DNA of 64,000 nucleotides from Ampelocalamus luodianensis. Taxonomy: Eukaryota > Streptophyta > Magnoliopsida > Poales > Poaceae. Positions within the stretch are counted from its first letter, which is position 1, and the number at the start of each line of letters is the position of its first letter. Below, in pieces: positions 11,021 through 22,383 of this stretch. The position numbers were made by a program, and so were the translations under genes. The stretch spans positions 13,097,840-13,161,839 of the forward strand of contig CM070628.1 of assembly GCA_036346255.1 (NCBI GenBank). The letters are read 5' to 3'. Under the pieces are notes generated by a model, which worked only from the letters and a program-made list of their open reading frames with translations, had not been told where the DNA came from and did not search any database.

Positions 11021-12480
11021 TTGCCTATAGCTAACTGTATAGTTACTATAGAAAAATTGCAAAAAATGATGGAGAAGGGGGTAATGGGGGCAGTGGTATA
11101 TGCTGGTAGCATCCATGATGAACCTCACAAATCGGCAGCCACTCCTGTTGAGATAGCACCCATTTTGCAGAGATTCAAATCAGTATTTGAGGAACCGAAA
11201 GAATTACCTCCTAGTAGGAAGTGTGACCATTCTATTCCTTTGAAGGCTGAGGAATAGTATATTAATCAGAGGCCTTATCGACTACCCTTCCATCAAAAGA
11301 ATGCTATGAAGGAAATTATTGAACAATAGTTGAATTCTAAAACCATTAGACCTAGTGTCAGTCCTTACTCTTCTCCTGCTATTCTCGTTAAGAAAAAGGA
11401 TGGGATATGGAGAATGTGCATTGATTATAGGCAATTTAATGCTAACACCATTAAGAACAAATACCCAATCCCTGTGATTGAAGATCTAATAGATGAGTTA
11501 CATGGTGCTCAAGTTTTTTTTTTTCCAAAATTGACCTTAGATCTGGATACCACCAAATTAAGATGAGGGAAGAGGATGTTAAGAAGACAGCCTTCAGCAC
11601 ACATGTGGGACATTATGAGTTCGTTGTTATGCCCTTTGGGTTAACTAATGCTCCTGCAACCTTTTAGGCTTTAATGAATGAAGTTCTAGCTCAATTCTTG
11701 AGGAAGTTTGCCTTGGTATTCTTTGATGATATTTTAGTGTATAACAAATCAATGGAAGAACATGGAGATCATTTAGCCAGAGTATTGGAGGTCCTTAAGA
11801 GCAATAACCTCTACGCAAAACTGAGCAAATGTGCTTTTGGTCATAAGCAAGTGGAATACTTGGGTCATGTCATACATGGAGGTGGAGTGGCTACAGATCC
11901 CACTAAGATAGTAGCAATAGAAAAATGGCCTACTCCTCAAAATGTTACTCAGCTGAGAAGCATTTTGGGTCTCACAGGATATTATAGAAGGTTTATTCAA
12001 AACTACGACATCATTTGCAAACCATTATTTGAGGTTCTCACGAAAAATGCATTTGTGTGGAAGGAAGAACAGAATGCAGCCTTCGTGAAGCTAAAAGAGG
12101 TGATGACCAAGGCACCAGTCCTAGCATTACCTGACCACAGTCAACCTTTCATTTTGGAAGCATATGCTAGTGGGTACGGCATTGGTGCAGTGTTGATGCA
12201 ACAACACAAACCTCTTGCCTTCATGAGCAAAGCACTAGGTCCTAAGGCAGTAGCACTCTCCACTTATGAAAAGGAAGCACTAGCTATCATTGAAGCCCTC
12301 AAAAAGTGGAAACATTATTTTGCTGGATCCACACTGATTATTAGGACAGATCAACAGAGCTTAAGGTATATACATGAATAGAAATTAACAGAAGGCATAC
12401 AACACAAGTTGTTGATTAAATTGCTAGGATACAACTACAAGGTTGAATATAAAAAGGGTAGGGAGAATCGAGCAGCTGAT
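11021..12480 (+). pseudogene. Reverse transcriptase-RNase H of chromovirus
   Basis: RT landmarks: SPYSSPAILVKKKDGIWRM and IDYRQFNANT (11360-11450), FVVMPFGLTNAPATF (11620-11665), and the active site FFDDILVY (11720-11745), which keeps both aspartates. RNase H follows, with TYEKEALAIIEALKKW and TDQQSLRYIHE (12264-12380). The first RNase H acidic position reads EAYAS where EADAS or TDAS is expected, so a catalytic aspartate is lost. Stops at 11255, 11327, 11666 and 12379 and a frameshift in an 11-T run (11514-11524) break the frame. Confidence 0.92.
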
Positions 12481-13765
12481 GCCTTATCTAGAGTGGTCAA
12501 CGGAGAGCAACTCAATGCTATTTCAACTGCTATACTAGTTTGGGTTACTGAAATTCTTAACAGCTATAAGCAAGATGAAGAGTTGATTATGAAGTTAAGT
12601 GTGAGTCCTCAAGCTGAACTTAATTATACCCTGAAGGGAGGAATCTTGAGGTACAAGAACAAAGTTGTAGTAGGGGCAAATTTTGAGTTGAGACAACTGA
12701 TAATCCTGTCTTGTCACACCTCAGCACTGGGTGGTCATTCTGGAGAACGAGCAACATACTAGAGGATAAAGCTAATTTTTCATTGGGTTGGGATGAAGCA
12801 GGCAGTAATCAAATATGTCAAGGAATGCCCAGTTTGTCAGCAGAACAAGAGTTAGCATACACCTTATCCTGGACTGTTGCAACCTTTGCCAACACCTAAG
12901 TAGGCTTGGACTCATATATCAATGGACTTCATTGAGAGGTTGCCTAAATCTGAGGTAAAGGATGTTATATTAGTCATAGTGGATAGATTCACTAAGTATT
13001 CACATTTCCTTGCTATGAGCCACCCATACATAGTACAACAAGTGTCACAAGAGTACCTCAACGGAGTGTATAAACTGCATGGGCTGCCGACTGTCATTGT
13101 CTCCGACAGAGAGAATTTTTACAAGTCACCTTTGGCAAGAATTGTTCAAGTCATTGGGAGTAAAACTGAGGTTTAGCACAACTTGCCATCCTCAAACGGA
13201 TGGGCAAACAAAGAGAGTCAACCAATGCCTTGAGGGTTATCTCAAATGCATGTCATTTGATAGTCCAAGAAAGTGGAAGAATTGGCTATCCTTAGCCGAA
13301 TGGTGGTACAACACCAGCTATCACACCAGTTTAGAAATAACTCCTTTCCAAGCACTCTATGGTTTTTCCCCACCAATGTTCAATGAGATAATACTACCTG
13401 ACTCTCCTAATGAGGAAGTAAGAGGACTTTTACAGAGAAGACAATTAGCTAATCAAATTATCAAAGAGAATTTGCACAAATCTCAGGAGAGAATCAGTAA
13501 GTATGCTAACAAGAAGAGGAAAGAAAGGGGGTTTGCATTGGGAGACATGGTGTATCTCAAGATCCAACCTTATAGAAACACTTCACTCTGTCTTCATAGA
13601 TCTCTGAAGCTGCATCCTAAATTTTATGGGCCTTTTCGGGTGATAGAGAGGATTGGCAAAGCTGCTTACAAATTGCTTTTACTAGAAGGTTGTCAATTGC
13701 ATCCTGTGTTCCATGTTAGTCAGCTCAAGAAACACATTGGACCAAGAGTAATTCCTATCCCATAA
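12481..13765 (+). pseudogene. Integrase of chromovirus
   Basis: A zinc-binding HHCC region is visible (GGHSGERATY near 12730, CPVCQQNK near 12825). The core starts at MDFIERLPKS (12922) and continues VDRFTKYSHFLAMS. The second catalytic aspartate lies in VIVSDRE (13095-13115). After a frameshift near 13110-13170, the part with HPQTDGQT and the catalytic glutamate in CLEGYL follows (13186-13240). The C-terminal part includes LHPVFHVSQLKKH. Stops occur at 12760, 12853 and 12901. The catalytic triad residues appear present, but the gene cannot be read through. Confidence 0.92.
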
Positions 13766-13969
13766 CTTGCATTGGTGGACAGTGAGGGAAACATTAAGGT
13801 TTATCCCGCAGCAATACTTGAGAGGAGAATGGTGCCCATGAACAATGAACCAGTGATACAATGGTTGATTCATTGGACTAATCTACCTGTAGAAGCTGCC
13901 ACTTGGGAGGACACGGATTTCATATCAAGGATTTTCCTAGGGTTTCCATTCTTGAGACAAGAATGTTTT
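13766..13969 (+). pseudogene. Chromodomain-like C-terminus of integrase
   Basis: The segment AILERRMVP...VIQWLIHWTNLP...ATWEDTDFI has the aromatic and acidic pattern of plant chromovirus integrase chromodomains (WxxLPxxxATWED). In this family the domain is thought to steer insertion toward particular chromatin. It is separated from integrase by a stop at 13763. Confidence 0.85.
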
Positions 13970-13970
13970 G

Positions 13971-13981
13971 AAGGAAAGGGG
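13971..13981 (+). other. Polypurine tract of chromovirus
   Basis: AAGGAAAGGGG lies just before the 3' LTR (13985). It is the expected plus-strand primer site. Confidence 0.85.
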
Positions 13982-13984
13982 TAT

Positions 13985-14441
13985 TGTCAGGAGCTAGAGC
14001 TTATGTTACGATCAGACCACTCCTACCGGCCGTCGGATGAAGATTTACAAGAATCCAACGGTTGATACAGTAGGACCTCCTTTTGAACTTACTTTTGGAC
14101 TTTCGTTCGGACCCCTCCTTGCGGCTGTAGGATGACGAGTTGCTAGGATCCAACGATTGGCTAGCATCTTAGTAGAGTTCGTAGCGATCAGTTGTTAATG
14201 CACTGTTTACCATTTGGATTGTAGCTTAAGAACACTTCAATTAATGTTTTTGATTAGCTGAGCACTATATAAGCTAGCTGTGATCCATTGTAAGGATTAT
14301 CCAGACTCTATGCAAGTAAAACCCTAGCCGCCTCATCCTTTGGCTCATCTATTTCCCATCTCACTTTTCATCTGTTCTTCTCATCTTTGTTTCCTTCTGT
14401 CTTTTATCTGAATATTGTTGTTCAAATACGAAGTCCTGACA
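13985..14441 (+). repeat. Chromovirus 3' LTR
   Basis: Starts TGTCAGGAGC and ends AAGTCCTGACA. At 457 bp it is nearly the same length as the 5' LTR. Most differences from the 5' copy are single base changes, many of them C/T or G/A. Confidence 0.95.
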
Positions 14442-15517
14442 CCGGCGTCGGTGGCGGCGGCGCCATGGGCCGGACACGGTGTAGGCACACGAGGTGGCGC
14501 CATGGGCGTGGGCGAGCGCATGGGCCGGGCTCGCAAGGGAGTCGGCGGCGACGCAGGGTGCCAAGAGCGGCCGGAGGAGCGGCGCCATGGGGAGTCCGAG
14601 CCAAGGAAGGAGGAGCAGTCGTGGTGGGATTGGAGAAAGAAAAGTCATACACTAATATACAAAGGGAAGAGTTCCTAAAGCTCACCTAGCTGCCTGGCAG
14701 TGCTCGCTGGTCGTGCAGTCGTGCTGCTGTAGGCTGCAGCAGGCCGCCGCCACCGCTCGTGCATACCGCTTGCTAGCCACACCCATCGCCCAGCGCTCAC
14801 TCTCCGGCTCCCACTGGTCGCCGCTCGTGCCTCGTGCTGCTGCAGTAGGCCGCCACCGTCGCTCGTGCTTGGCGCTTGCTGCTTGGGGTTGGGGAAGGGA
14901 TTAGGGGAAGTGGGGACTGGGGAACAGAGAGACAAAGAGACAAAGAGAAAACGAGAGGCTGAGGCTCGGTGGGAGTCTGGAGAGGCTGCTGAGTGCTAAA
15001 GACTGAAGTGTTGAGCGAGGAGGCCTATGTAGAGCGAGGAGGCGGCCCATGTTGCCCGGGCTTATAGGCCCAGAGCGTGAGGAGGGCAGGAGGCGTTGGT
15101 CTCGGGAGCCTCGGGGCTTAGACGCTTCACTCACCGGAAGCCTGAGCAACTTCCCAGGCTAGAGGGCCATTGAATCCACCGCTGCCTAGCACCCCCTCAC
15201 CACCATGAACCTGTCTCCGAACTCCATGACCAACCCTACCACCCCTAGCTCATCGCCGCCGTGCACCATAGTCACGCCACCCACGTCTCATGCCACCACG
15301 CGACCTCGAGCCACCCCAAGACCCACCACCACCACTGCCAGACTCCCCTTGATCCGCTTGGCTGGTGCACAGCCGCGCCATTCCCCTGCCTCGGAAGGAC
15401 TTTGTTGTAATTTTATCCCTTCTGGAAGTCCTTTATGTAATTTTGGGGATGTACCAAACTTTTCTTTTGCTATGAATGCAACCAGAGTGCTCTGGTCCTT
15501 CTGGGCCGACTTGCCTT

Positions 15518-15522
<5 letters not shown>
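14442..15522. other. GC-rich spacer
   Basis: Dense in GCC/GGC words with overlapping frames on both strands. None shows a family I recognise. 15205-15519 is open on the plus strand but is proline, serine and threonine rich, and I do not call it a gene. Confidence 0.55.

Positions 15523-15554
<32 letters not shown>
15523..15554. repeat. (CT)n microsatellite
   Basis: About 16 uninterrupted CT dinucleotides. Confidence 0.97.
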
Positions 15555-15557
<3 letters not shown>

Positions 15558-15597
15558 AAGACAAGCTCATCTCAAAGAAAAGAAAAACACTAGACAA

Positions 15598-15761
15598 GTG
15601 CCCACTTGATGATCTTGCCCTAGGGAGATAATGTGATATGGGGGATGTCCGATCTTAGTAGTAGGGATGTCCTCATCAAGTGCCCACTTGGTGATCTTTA
15701 CCTAGGGAGATAATGTGATATGGGGGATGGCCGATATTAGTGGTAGGGATGTCCTCATCAT
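15598..15761. repeat. 82-bp tandem duplication
   Basis: Two adjacent copies of a unit beginning gtgcccacttg and ending gtcctcatca have a period of 82 bp and differ at several bases. Confidence 0.92.
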
Positions 15762-15894
15762 ACTGCCTGCTTGTAATTAGTTGTCTTTAGAAAAAAAATA
15801 TGGTGGAAACCAGCCAACGCATGTTCTTAAAAGAAAAACACAGGAGATCCCTGCAAAAAGAAAACCACCGGAATGAAATATGTAATTGTAATGA

Positions 15895-16586
15895 CCTTTC
15901 TCAAAATGGTACCAAATCATGATGAACTCGGCATACCAAGTTTTTACAAAATGAAATTTAATTCAAGTAAGTTCTCGGCACTACCTATGACCATGGGCAT
16001 GACTATCTAGATAGTTTTCTCACTCTGCACACTTTACTCACAAGAGACAATCGTCTTATACTGTCAACACGCAACCGTAGGCGTGAGACTAAGATAATCA
16101 TCACAAGGCCTTTGTAATGCCCTACCCAACGCAACCCCATCCGCTAGGTTTCGCTATCGAATATGGTTTCCTAATGCAATACAACCGCGCCTCCCATTGG
16201 ACTCCAATCCTCCGGGTGGTTGTCAACTAAGACCATAGTGCATGCCACCCTCCGTAGCCCCCTTTTACACCGTAGTGGTTTCCTAATACATTATAGCCGC
16301 ATCACCCTTTGGACTCCAATCCTTCGAGTGGTTGTCAACTAAGACTATAATGCATGCCACATGAGCGAGATGATGAAACAACGCTGAGGCGAACAAATTA
16401 ATCAGCCAGGTCTTACCCATTATAGACTTGTGGTTGCACTGTTTTTACACGAGAGGTCATCACAAGAACTCGATCCTTTATTAACTCGAGCAGTACTTCC
16501 CTATACTCACTCTGTCGTGCTCTTCCCAGCATCCGCCACGCTTTCTAGTAGTCTGAGTCAAAATCTGTTTTTTATTTTATTTTTTA
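15895..16586 (-). mobile_element. Truncated fragment 'M' of a reverse long-LTR element
   Basis: This fragment of about 690 bp aligns with 2200-2760 of the reverse element at 1412-4734, and closely with 40390-41033. It contains the conserved module with palindrome CTATCTAGATAG (16003-16014). It ends exactly where the Tat-type LTR begins, as does its sister at 41033. Confidence 0.7.
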
Positions 16587-17599
16587 CAAGGATCTAATAA
16601 TCCTCAATTAATTAAATTGTTTATCTGTAATTATTGTTATAGATAGCAATATCTTCAAGTTATTTGTAAGGATACCATTATCATTAATAAGGGAGAAGCT
16701 TAGTCTAGTGGTCGTAAACCATTTTACGACCACCCTACATGATCGTAAGTGTTTCTACGATGTAAGGACCCCGGATTATTGGAATTTTATGCCGAAATAA
16801 AAATTACACTAAAAGCATAATTAATAATTAAGAACATTTCAGTACTTAATTAAAAATCGTATTAGAAGCATAAATTTAACAGGGTATAAATCCAATATTC
16901 AGGTTTCCGGATATATGTCTTACAATGGTTCCCAGGATCAGTGACCATTGCACATATATCCTTAAACAACATTGCATCACACATACAAGGCATACATTTA
17001 CATAATTAAACATAGGATGATACAACTTGATTTTATTCTACAGTATAAGTGACTTTGGTCACAACAAAGGTGTAACAGCGGAAGCAAACTAAACAACAAA
17101 AACCACCAATGGCCCCATCACCCGCAGGCTATTGCGTGGAGATTAGAAACAACTTCATTCGTTAGCGTCACCCTGATCGACGCTAACGGGTACCTCATAT
17201 AAATAACCATCCACACCTGCAACAAGTGGTGAAAGCACCTGAGTATAGAAGGTACTCGCAAGACTTACACAAACTACTAAAAAGAAGGTGTTTGATAGAA
17301 CCTATTCAAAGGATTAGAATTTGTACATGCTTAAGGTTGACAACAGGAAGGTTATAATGGTAGTAAGTTTGCATAAAGCAGTACATCTTAACCTACACAT
17401 GCTAAATTTTAACAAAGCGATTTTACAAACTGATTTGAATTAAAACAATAAGTAATGTAACATGTAATCATAAACCACAACAATAATAAAGTGGCTATCC
17501 ACCACAACAAAGACATTGCATGAATACCCTTCATGCTGAACCAGAACCCAAAATAGTAGTTTAAATCAAAATCTATACAGGTGACATCAACTCAAGTGT

Positions 17600-17675
17600 C
17601 GTCCATGACCGTGGACACGGCTATTCGAACAGTTTTAACCCTGCAGGGGTGTACACATTTACCCACACGACTTAG
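17600..17675 (-). other. Conserved LTR module with central palindrome, copy 3
   Basis: Plus-strand order: gtccatgaccgtggacacgg, ctattcgaacag (17621-17632, one mismatch from a perfect palindrome), ctgcag, acatttacccacac. CCGTG and CACGG beside it can form a small hairpin. Confidence 0.7.
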
Positions 17676-20145
17676 TTAGCTCGTTGCCTTCGGATGCCTC
17701 CGAATGATGACACACTTCCTTTGGTATGCCGATCGGGGAAACTAAGATTTGGTATTTTTCAACAAGTTGATACTATTGAGTTGGGCTACCTATGTGCGAT
17801 TGATCCTATTGATGTAGGCTAGACCACCTACTAACCAACAGGGCACACATGTTACACCGGAACATCCGATTCAATAAAAGAAATAAAAGTTGTGCTCCCC
17901 CGCACATATAGTATTGAAATCGAAGCTTTATGAACCCGGATACATCCAAAAGTCCTCGCCCTTAAGAATATATGATATAGATATAAGATCAACACATATA
18001 TCCTTATCAACCTGTATCCCAACTCAATAACACCAACCTCTTATTTAACCAAACAGCGCCCATACACCGCGTGTGGAAGTACGTTGGGGCTTGAATTGAA
18101 TAGTTAGAGTTCAGTCCTTAATTGATCCAGATAAGACCACCACATTTCCCAATCTCGTGCACGAAGGCACCATCATTAGCAACCACTTGTCCATATCTCA
18201 TATATGTTTTTCAGCAAAGGCTGAATTTAAGTTCAGTTTTGAAAACTGGAACAAGGGACCAAAAATTGAATTTAGTTCACAAAACAGATCCTAAGATCTG
18301 AATTAAAGTATTTTGTTTTGCCCATGTTTGACAAGATAAGCTTGCCAAACACTAACGTTCTATGGACTGCATGGCTAAGCAAAGTTTGAAACTAAGTATT
18401 TCAATATAAAACAATACCTTAGATTGTAAGTGTATGAGTTTAATTCAGGGTAATCCACAATTATTGGTAGGTAGCTAAGCTAACTACTCACAGATCCCAA
18501 TTATTTTAGAAAATAGCATGCACAGTGTCACTATAAATTTGAAAATCTAAAGTATTGAAATCTGGGATCAATATGGTGCAAAGAGGATGCTTGACTTGAT
18601 AGTAATAAATTTCTTGTTCAGGTGTTGAGGGTTCAGAAAGAGAATCAACCACTTCACAAGATTCAGAATCTAAAAATACAAAAATCCAAGAACAGCAATA
18701 AGAAATCCATAAGGCAAAGCATTGACAAAAATGCATGATCAAAATTGTAATGCATGATTAACAACATGCTTAAGCTATATCTACCCCAATAAAGATATTA
18801 ACCCCTATTACTCCCTACTTCCATTAATTATCAGAAATTAGGGTTTAGATTAGAGTTATAGTTTCAGACTTTGGGAAAAACTGAAATCAGGGCAGATTAC
18901 AACAGAGTAGTTTGGTGAGCTAAACATGTATCAAGTAAAATATTTTGCTTAGACTAAGAGTATTATTCATAACTAGGGTAATAGCCTAACTCATCATTTA
19001 CTCACTAATTGCCAAAACTAACATTTGAAGATTTTGCTGTGCACGTAAGCAGTTCAAATTGACAAAGAAACAAAGAAGAACAAGTGTTGATGATTTTTGC
19101 TTGAATACCAACACACAAGAACATAAGATTATTGCTGGAGCTAAACCTAATCTTTAAGGGAGTTAACACCCTAAACCAACCCCTGGTTAACCCTAATCAG
19201 TAAGATTAATAGAAAAAGGCATGCTACAACTTTTGTTGGTTCATCCGACAAAATAGCAGAAAAAAGGTTTTAAAGCCGTTTTCGATTTGGATGCAAAATG
19301 ATCGGAGATAACCTTTGCTTATGCTACTAGGGATAGGTTAAGACCTAGTTAAGCTGAAAAAAATGACAATAGAAACCCTAAAGCTTTAAAACGACATGAA
19401 AGACTGAAAAGTTATAAAAGCAACTTTTCAGTTAAAGCAGGATTTGAACATCACCTGCACAAGTGGGTGATTCAGAGAGGATGTTAAGGCCCCTAAGATG
19501 TTCAAGATGGAAAGAAATAAGGGCATAGCTCACCAGAACAGGGAAATCACCAAAGGGCAACTTATCCGTCTCGGGTTAACAGAGAATAAGCACCGGGTTC
19601 AACATACAAATGATGCTAAACTCATGTTACAAGGTGAATAAGCACTAAGATGTGCAAGCGAGACGTGAGGGCAAGAAAACTCCACTGGAAAGGAAGAAAT
19701 AAGATGAAGAGCTCTTCGGTCAACAATGGCAGTGAGCCAAAAGCTAGGGTTTATATAGTGTTTGAACCTCCAGAGCAAACGAGAACTCTCCAGAGATGAT
19801 GCGGTGGCAATTTAGTGCCAGGTGTCAAAGAAAGATTTACCAAAATCACGGCACGACACCACCTCTCCGGCAACGAAGTCGGCGGCGATGTACAGGCGCG
19901 AGGAGGAAGAAAATCGTTTCATTGACGTGCGGGTCCCGTTGCCAACCGCAGCAAGGAGCGCCTTCACAAGATCAAAAGAACATCGACCGTCCGATTAGAA
20001 ATGGGCGGCTGCGATGTAGATAGGCGTTAGAAGAATTTAACCGATGTCTTTTCATATGAGCCGTACGATCTTAAATGAATGGCTGAGATTCAAAAGAGCG
20101 TTAGGAGGTCCGATTGCTACTTTCAAGGAGGAGCGTTGGATTTGA

Positions 20146-20654
20146 ATCCAACGGTTGCCCCAAAAAGGTACGTGCCACTGGATTTTAAATGAGGTTACTC
20201 GACACCGTTAGATCTGTTTTCAACGGTCGAGATTGAAGTGAGATTCGGCGGTCCGAATGTCACCGCCTTTATAGACCCTACGATCAAAATCCAACGGTCA
20301 GACGAGGATAAGGACTTAAATCCACGAGATTCGAAGGGACACCGTAGGATTAAAATCCAACGGCTGAAGTATTTGCGCGCCTTTGAGTACAAAAACGAAA
20401 AAGGGCGGCGCGGTTGGATTGAAGATCGACGGTAGAGATTGAGTGGAGGCTCGGGTGGTCCGAATGTCACAGCCACCCTTGATCGCCCGATTTAGATCCA
20501 ATGGTGGAAATTGAATGGCATTTTCGGGTGACCCGAACAACCCACTAGATCTGGCCCGTTCATTAAGAATCCAACGGCTAACGCTAATTTCGGCCTTTAC
20601 CTTTTAAAATGGTATATCTTGAAAATGGCACACCGCAGGATTTAGATCCAACGG
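20146..20654. repeat. Cluster of the 9-mer ATCCAACGG
   Basis: Exact copies begin at 20146, 20289, 20355, 20569 and 20646, with further near matches such as gatccaatgg between them. They are surrounded by similar phrases (gtccgaatgtcac, gattgaagt), so the block looks like an old degenerate tandem repeat in the LTR leader or promoter. Confidence 0.75.
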
Positions 20655-21520
20655 CCACGATTACATGGCTTATCGGGATGGCCCGAATGGCCCAATGAAT
20701 CATGACTGTTCGTTGAGATCTAATGGCTGAGATTTGGAGGCACGATAGGATCTTGATTTAAGGCTGGATGCGGTAGGATTGCGATTCGATGGTGGAGATC
20801 GCTTTGCGTACGTGGATAGCTCGCGCGGCTCCGCGAATCTCGATCGATCATCTAGGAATCTACAGCTCGCGTTTGCCGGAGGTTTTGGGCGCGCGCGAAC
20901 GTGTCAGGTGCGGCCGGTTTAGACCTAAAGAACTTGGCTCGGTCGCTACAGTGCAAACCGGCTAGGGTTAGGCCGAGAGAGTTGAACTCATTTCAAAACC
21001 TCAAAAGTTTGATCGGGACTTTAAAAATAGCAAATAAATTTGTAAAAATATGAAACTTTGCAAAGATGCTACTGGGATCATATATGTCCCAAATAAAATT
21101 TAAAATCCACTGTTTCACTTTTTAAATTACATAAATAATTACCTTAACCCGAACAGGTTTATTTAAATTCAAATATTTTTTCTCCAGGCCAAAATAATTT
21201 CTAAAAATTCAACAAAAACTATTTTTGGCCAAGATGATTTATGTAGGCTTTAATAAAAATACTTTCTAGTCATAATACCAACATTGACTGGTATTTTCTG
21301 TTGAAGCTTTAAACAAGTTTTGGATTTTGACTAAAAAGGAAGGTTTTAGATTGTAACAACACATCCAAATTTTCAAAAATGAACAGTGATGTTATGAACA
21401 GCATCTCATTACTATTCATAAAGCATCTTATTACTATTCTATAAAACTGGGGATGTTACATACGACTACCTAGTGGTCGTAAGATTTCCTACGACCACCT
21501 CATGATTGTAAGCCTTACTT

Positions 21521-21679
21521 CGGCCTGACATGCCCGGAGTCCCTAAAGAGGTGATCGAGCACCTGCTAGCGGTACGGCCTGACAAGAAATCCGTAAAATA
21601 AAAATTACGGAGATTCACACCTGATCGACAAGATGCCATCATATCTGAATTGGACAAGCTACTTAAAGCAGCTTCATAA
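21521..21679 (+). pseudogene. RT N-terminal fragment of Tat-type gypsy pol
   Basis: About 52 codons open with DMPGVPKEVIEHLLAVRP and continue to KLRRFTPDRQDAI and LDKLLKAAS. This matches the segment just before the RT palm in plant Tat-lineage gypsy elements. One internal stop (TAA at 21599-21601) sits where glutamine is expected in that lineage (inference). The upstream join is directly to the truncated LTR and the downstream join to non-coding repeats, so nearly all of pol is deleted. Confidence 0.8.
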
Positions 21680-21717
21680 TTTTTCGATCACTTTTTAAAC
21701 ACTTGGTTTTCTTTACA

Positions 21718-22175
21718 CTGGTCGAAGGAGAGTAACATCACCTAGTCGAAGTCTTTCCTCTCTGCACGTAGTTCTGCCTACTAGAAGGAACTTCCTAGCG
21801 TCGATTGGTTCCTAAATTTAGCTGCCAACACAAAGAAACTAGGTTCAACAAAATATGGTCAAAATAATTATAAGCGAGCTCTTTTTAATCATTAACTTAG
21901 TTTATTTCTTTATTTTACAAAGAATTTTATAAATAAGTTAAGCTTTCATAGTTTGTTCAACTACGCTTAATACTCTCGATTTGACTAACCTGGTCAGAGG
22001 AAGTAACACCACCTAGTCGAAGTCTTTTCTCTCTACACGTGGTCTTGCCACTAGAAGGAACTTCCTAGTGTCAAACTATTTCTAACTTTTGCTAACAGTT
22101 CAAGAAAATCGAGTTCAATAAGAAAGGTCAAAAGAGTTTTTAAATGCACTCTTTTTTTACTATTTACTTAGTTTA
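21718..22175 (+). repeat. 272-bp tandem repeat, two diverged copies
   Basis: Blocks starting ctggtc (21718 and 21990) share cacctagtcgaagtctttYc, the ctctacacgtggtct word and gaaggaacttcctag. Both end in attaacttagttta-like sequence. This is typical of the non-coding zone between pol and the 3' part of Tat elements. Confidence 0.85.
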
Positions 22176-22198
22176 TCTAATTAAACTAAGTAAATAGT
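22159..22198 (+). repeat. Perfect 17-bp hairpin before a PPT-like tract
   Basis: actatttacttagttta (22159-22175) and its exact complement (22182-22198) are separated by a 6-base loop, immediately followed by TGGGGGCTA. The word AGTTGGGGGCTA (22196-22207) recurs at the real 3' PPT (36750-36761). Confidence 0.92.
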
Positions 22199-22383
22199 TG
22201 GGGGCTAGGATAAAGTTAAAAATATGACTTCAATTCTTTGTCTTAAAATTCAATTCAATTCCATTCTCATTTTTATTTTTGTTTTATGAGTTACTGACTA
22301 CTCGAAGAGACAATTTGCAGGAAAATGAAGATTTATATTCATAAGCAATAAATTGTTTTTACAATTACAGGCCCTATTACAAA

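Larger units (their letters stand above)
8378..14441 (+). mobile_element. Chromodomain Ty3/gypsy element (Reina-like), decayed
   Basis: This 6.06-kb element has two LTRs, an initiator-Met PBS, gag, protease, RT-RNase H, integrase, a C-terminal chromodomain-like segment and a PPT, in the order typical of plant chromoviruses. The short LTRs and compact size fit the Reina group (inference). By hand count the LTRs differ at about 33 of 457 positions, roughly 7 percent, so the insertion is old. The coding region carries more than ten in-frame stops, several frameshifts and a 49-bp duplication. The flanking 5-mers acggg and ccggc do not match, so the target duplication is lost or the ends have recombined. 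Confidence 0.95.
16761..21460 (-). mobile_element. 4.7-kb reverse LTR-type element with TSD tacga
   Basis: On the minus strand it starts TGTAACATCCCC (21460) and ends GGGGTCCTTACA (16761). Flanks are tacga at 16756-16760 and tacga at 21461-21465, a perfect 5-bp target duplication. A minus-strand TATA box lies in the region of 19745-19755 (gtttatatag). The GC-rich part 19800-20900 carries five exact copies of ATCCAACGG. The module with palindrome ctattcgaacag is at 17600-17675. There is no gag-pol coding, so it is probably a solo LTR. It interrupts the Tat LTR. Confidence 0.85.
16587..21514 (+). mobile_element. Tat/Grande-like gypsy 5' LTR, truncated and interrupted
   Basis: The opening (aaggatctaataatcctc) matches the LTR starts at 41034 and 57224. 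A palindromic repeat array begins at 16710, where GGTCGTAAA pairs with TTTACGACC. The LTR is split by the element at 16761-21460. After the array resumes (21461-21514) it stops abruptly and joins a reverse transcriptase fragment, so the rest of the LTR, PBS, gag and protease are deleted. Confidence 0.75.

Noticed and set aside
15205..15519. Possible small plus-strand gene
   Set aside because: Proline/serine/threonine-rich, no conserved motif, next to microsatellite and spacer repeats.
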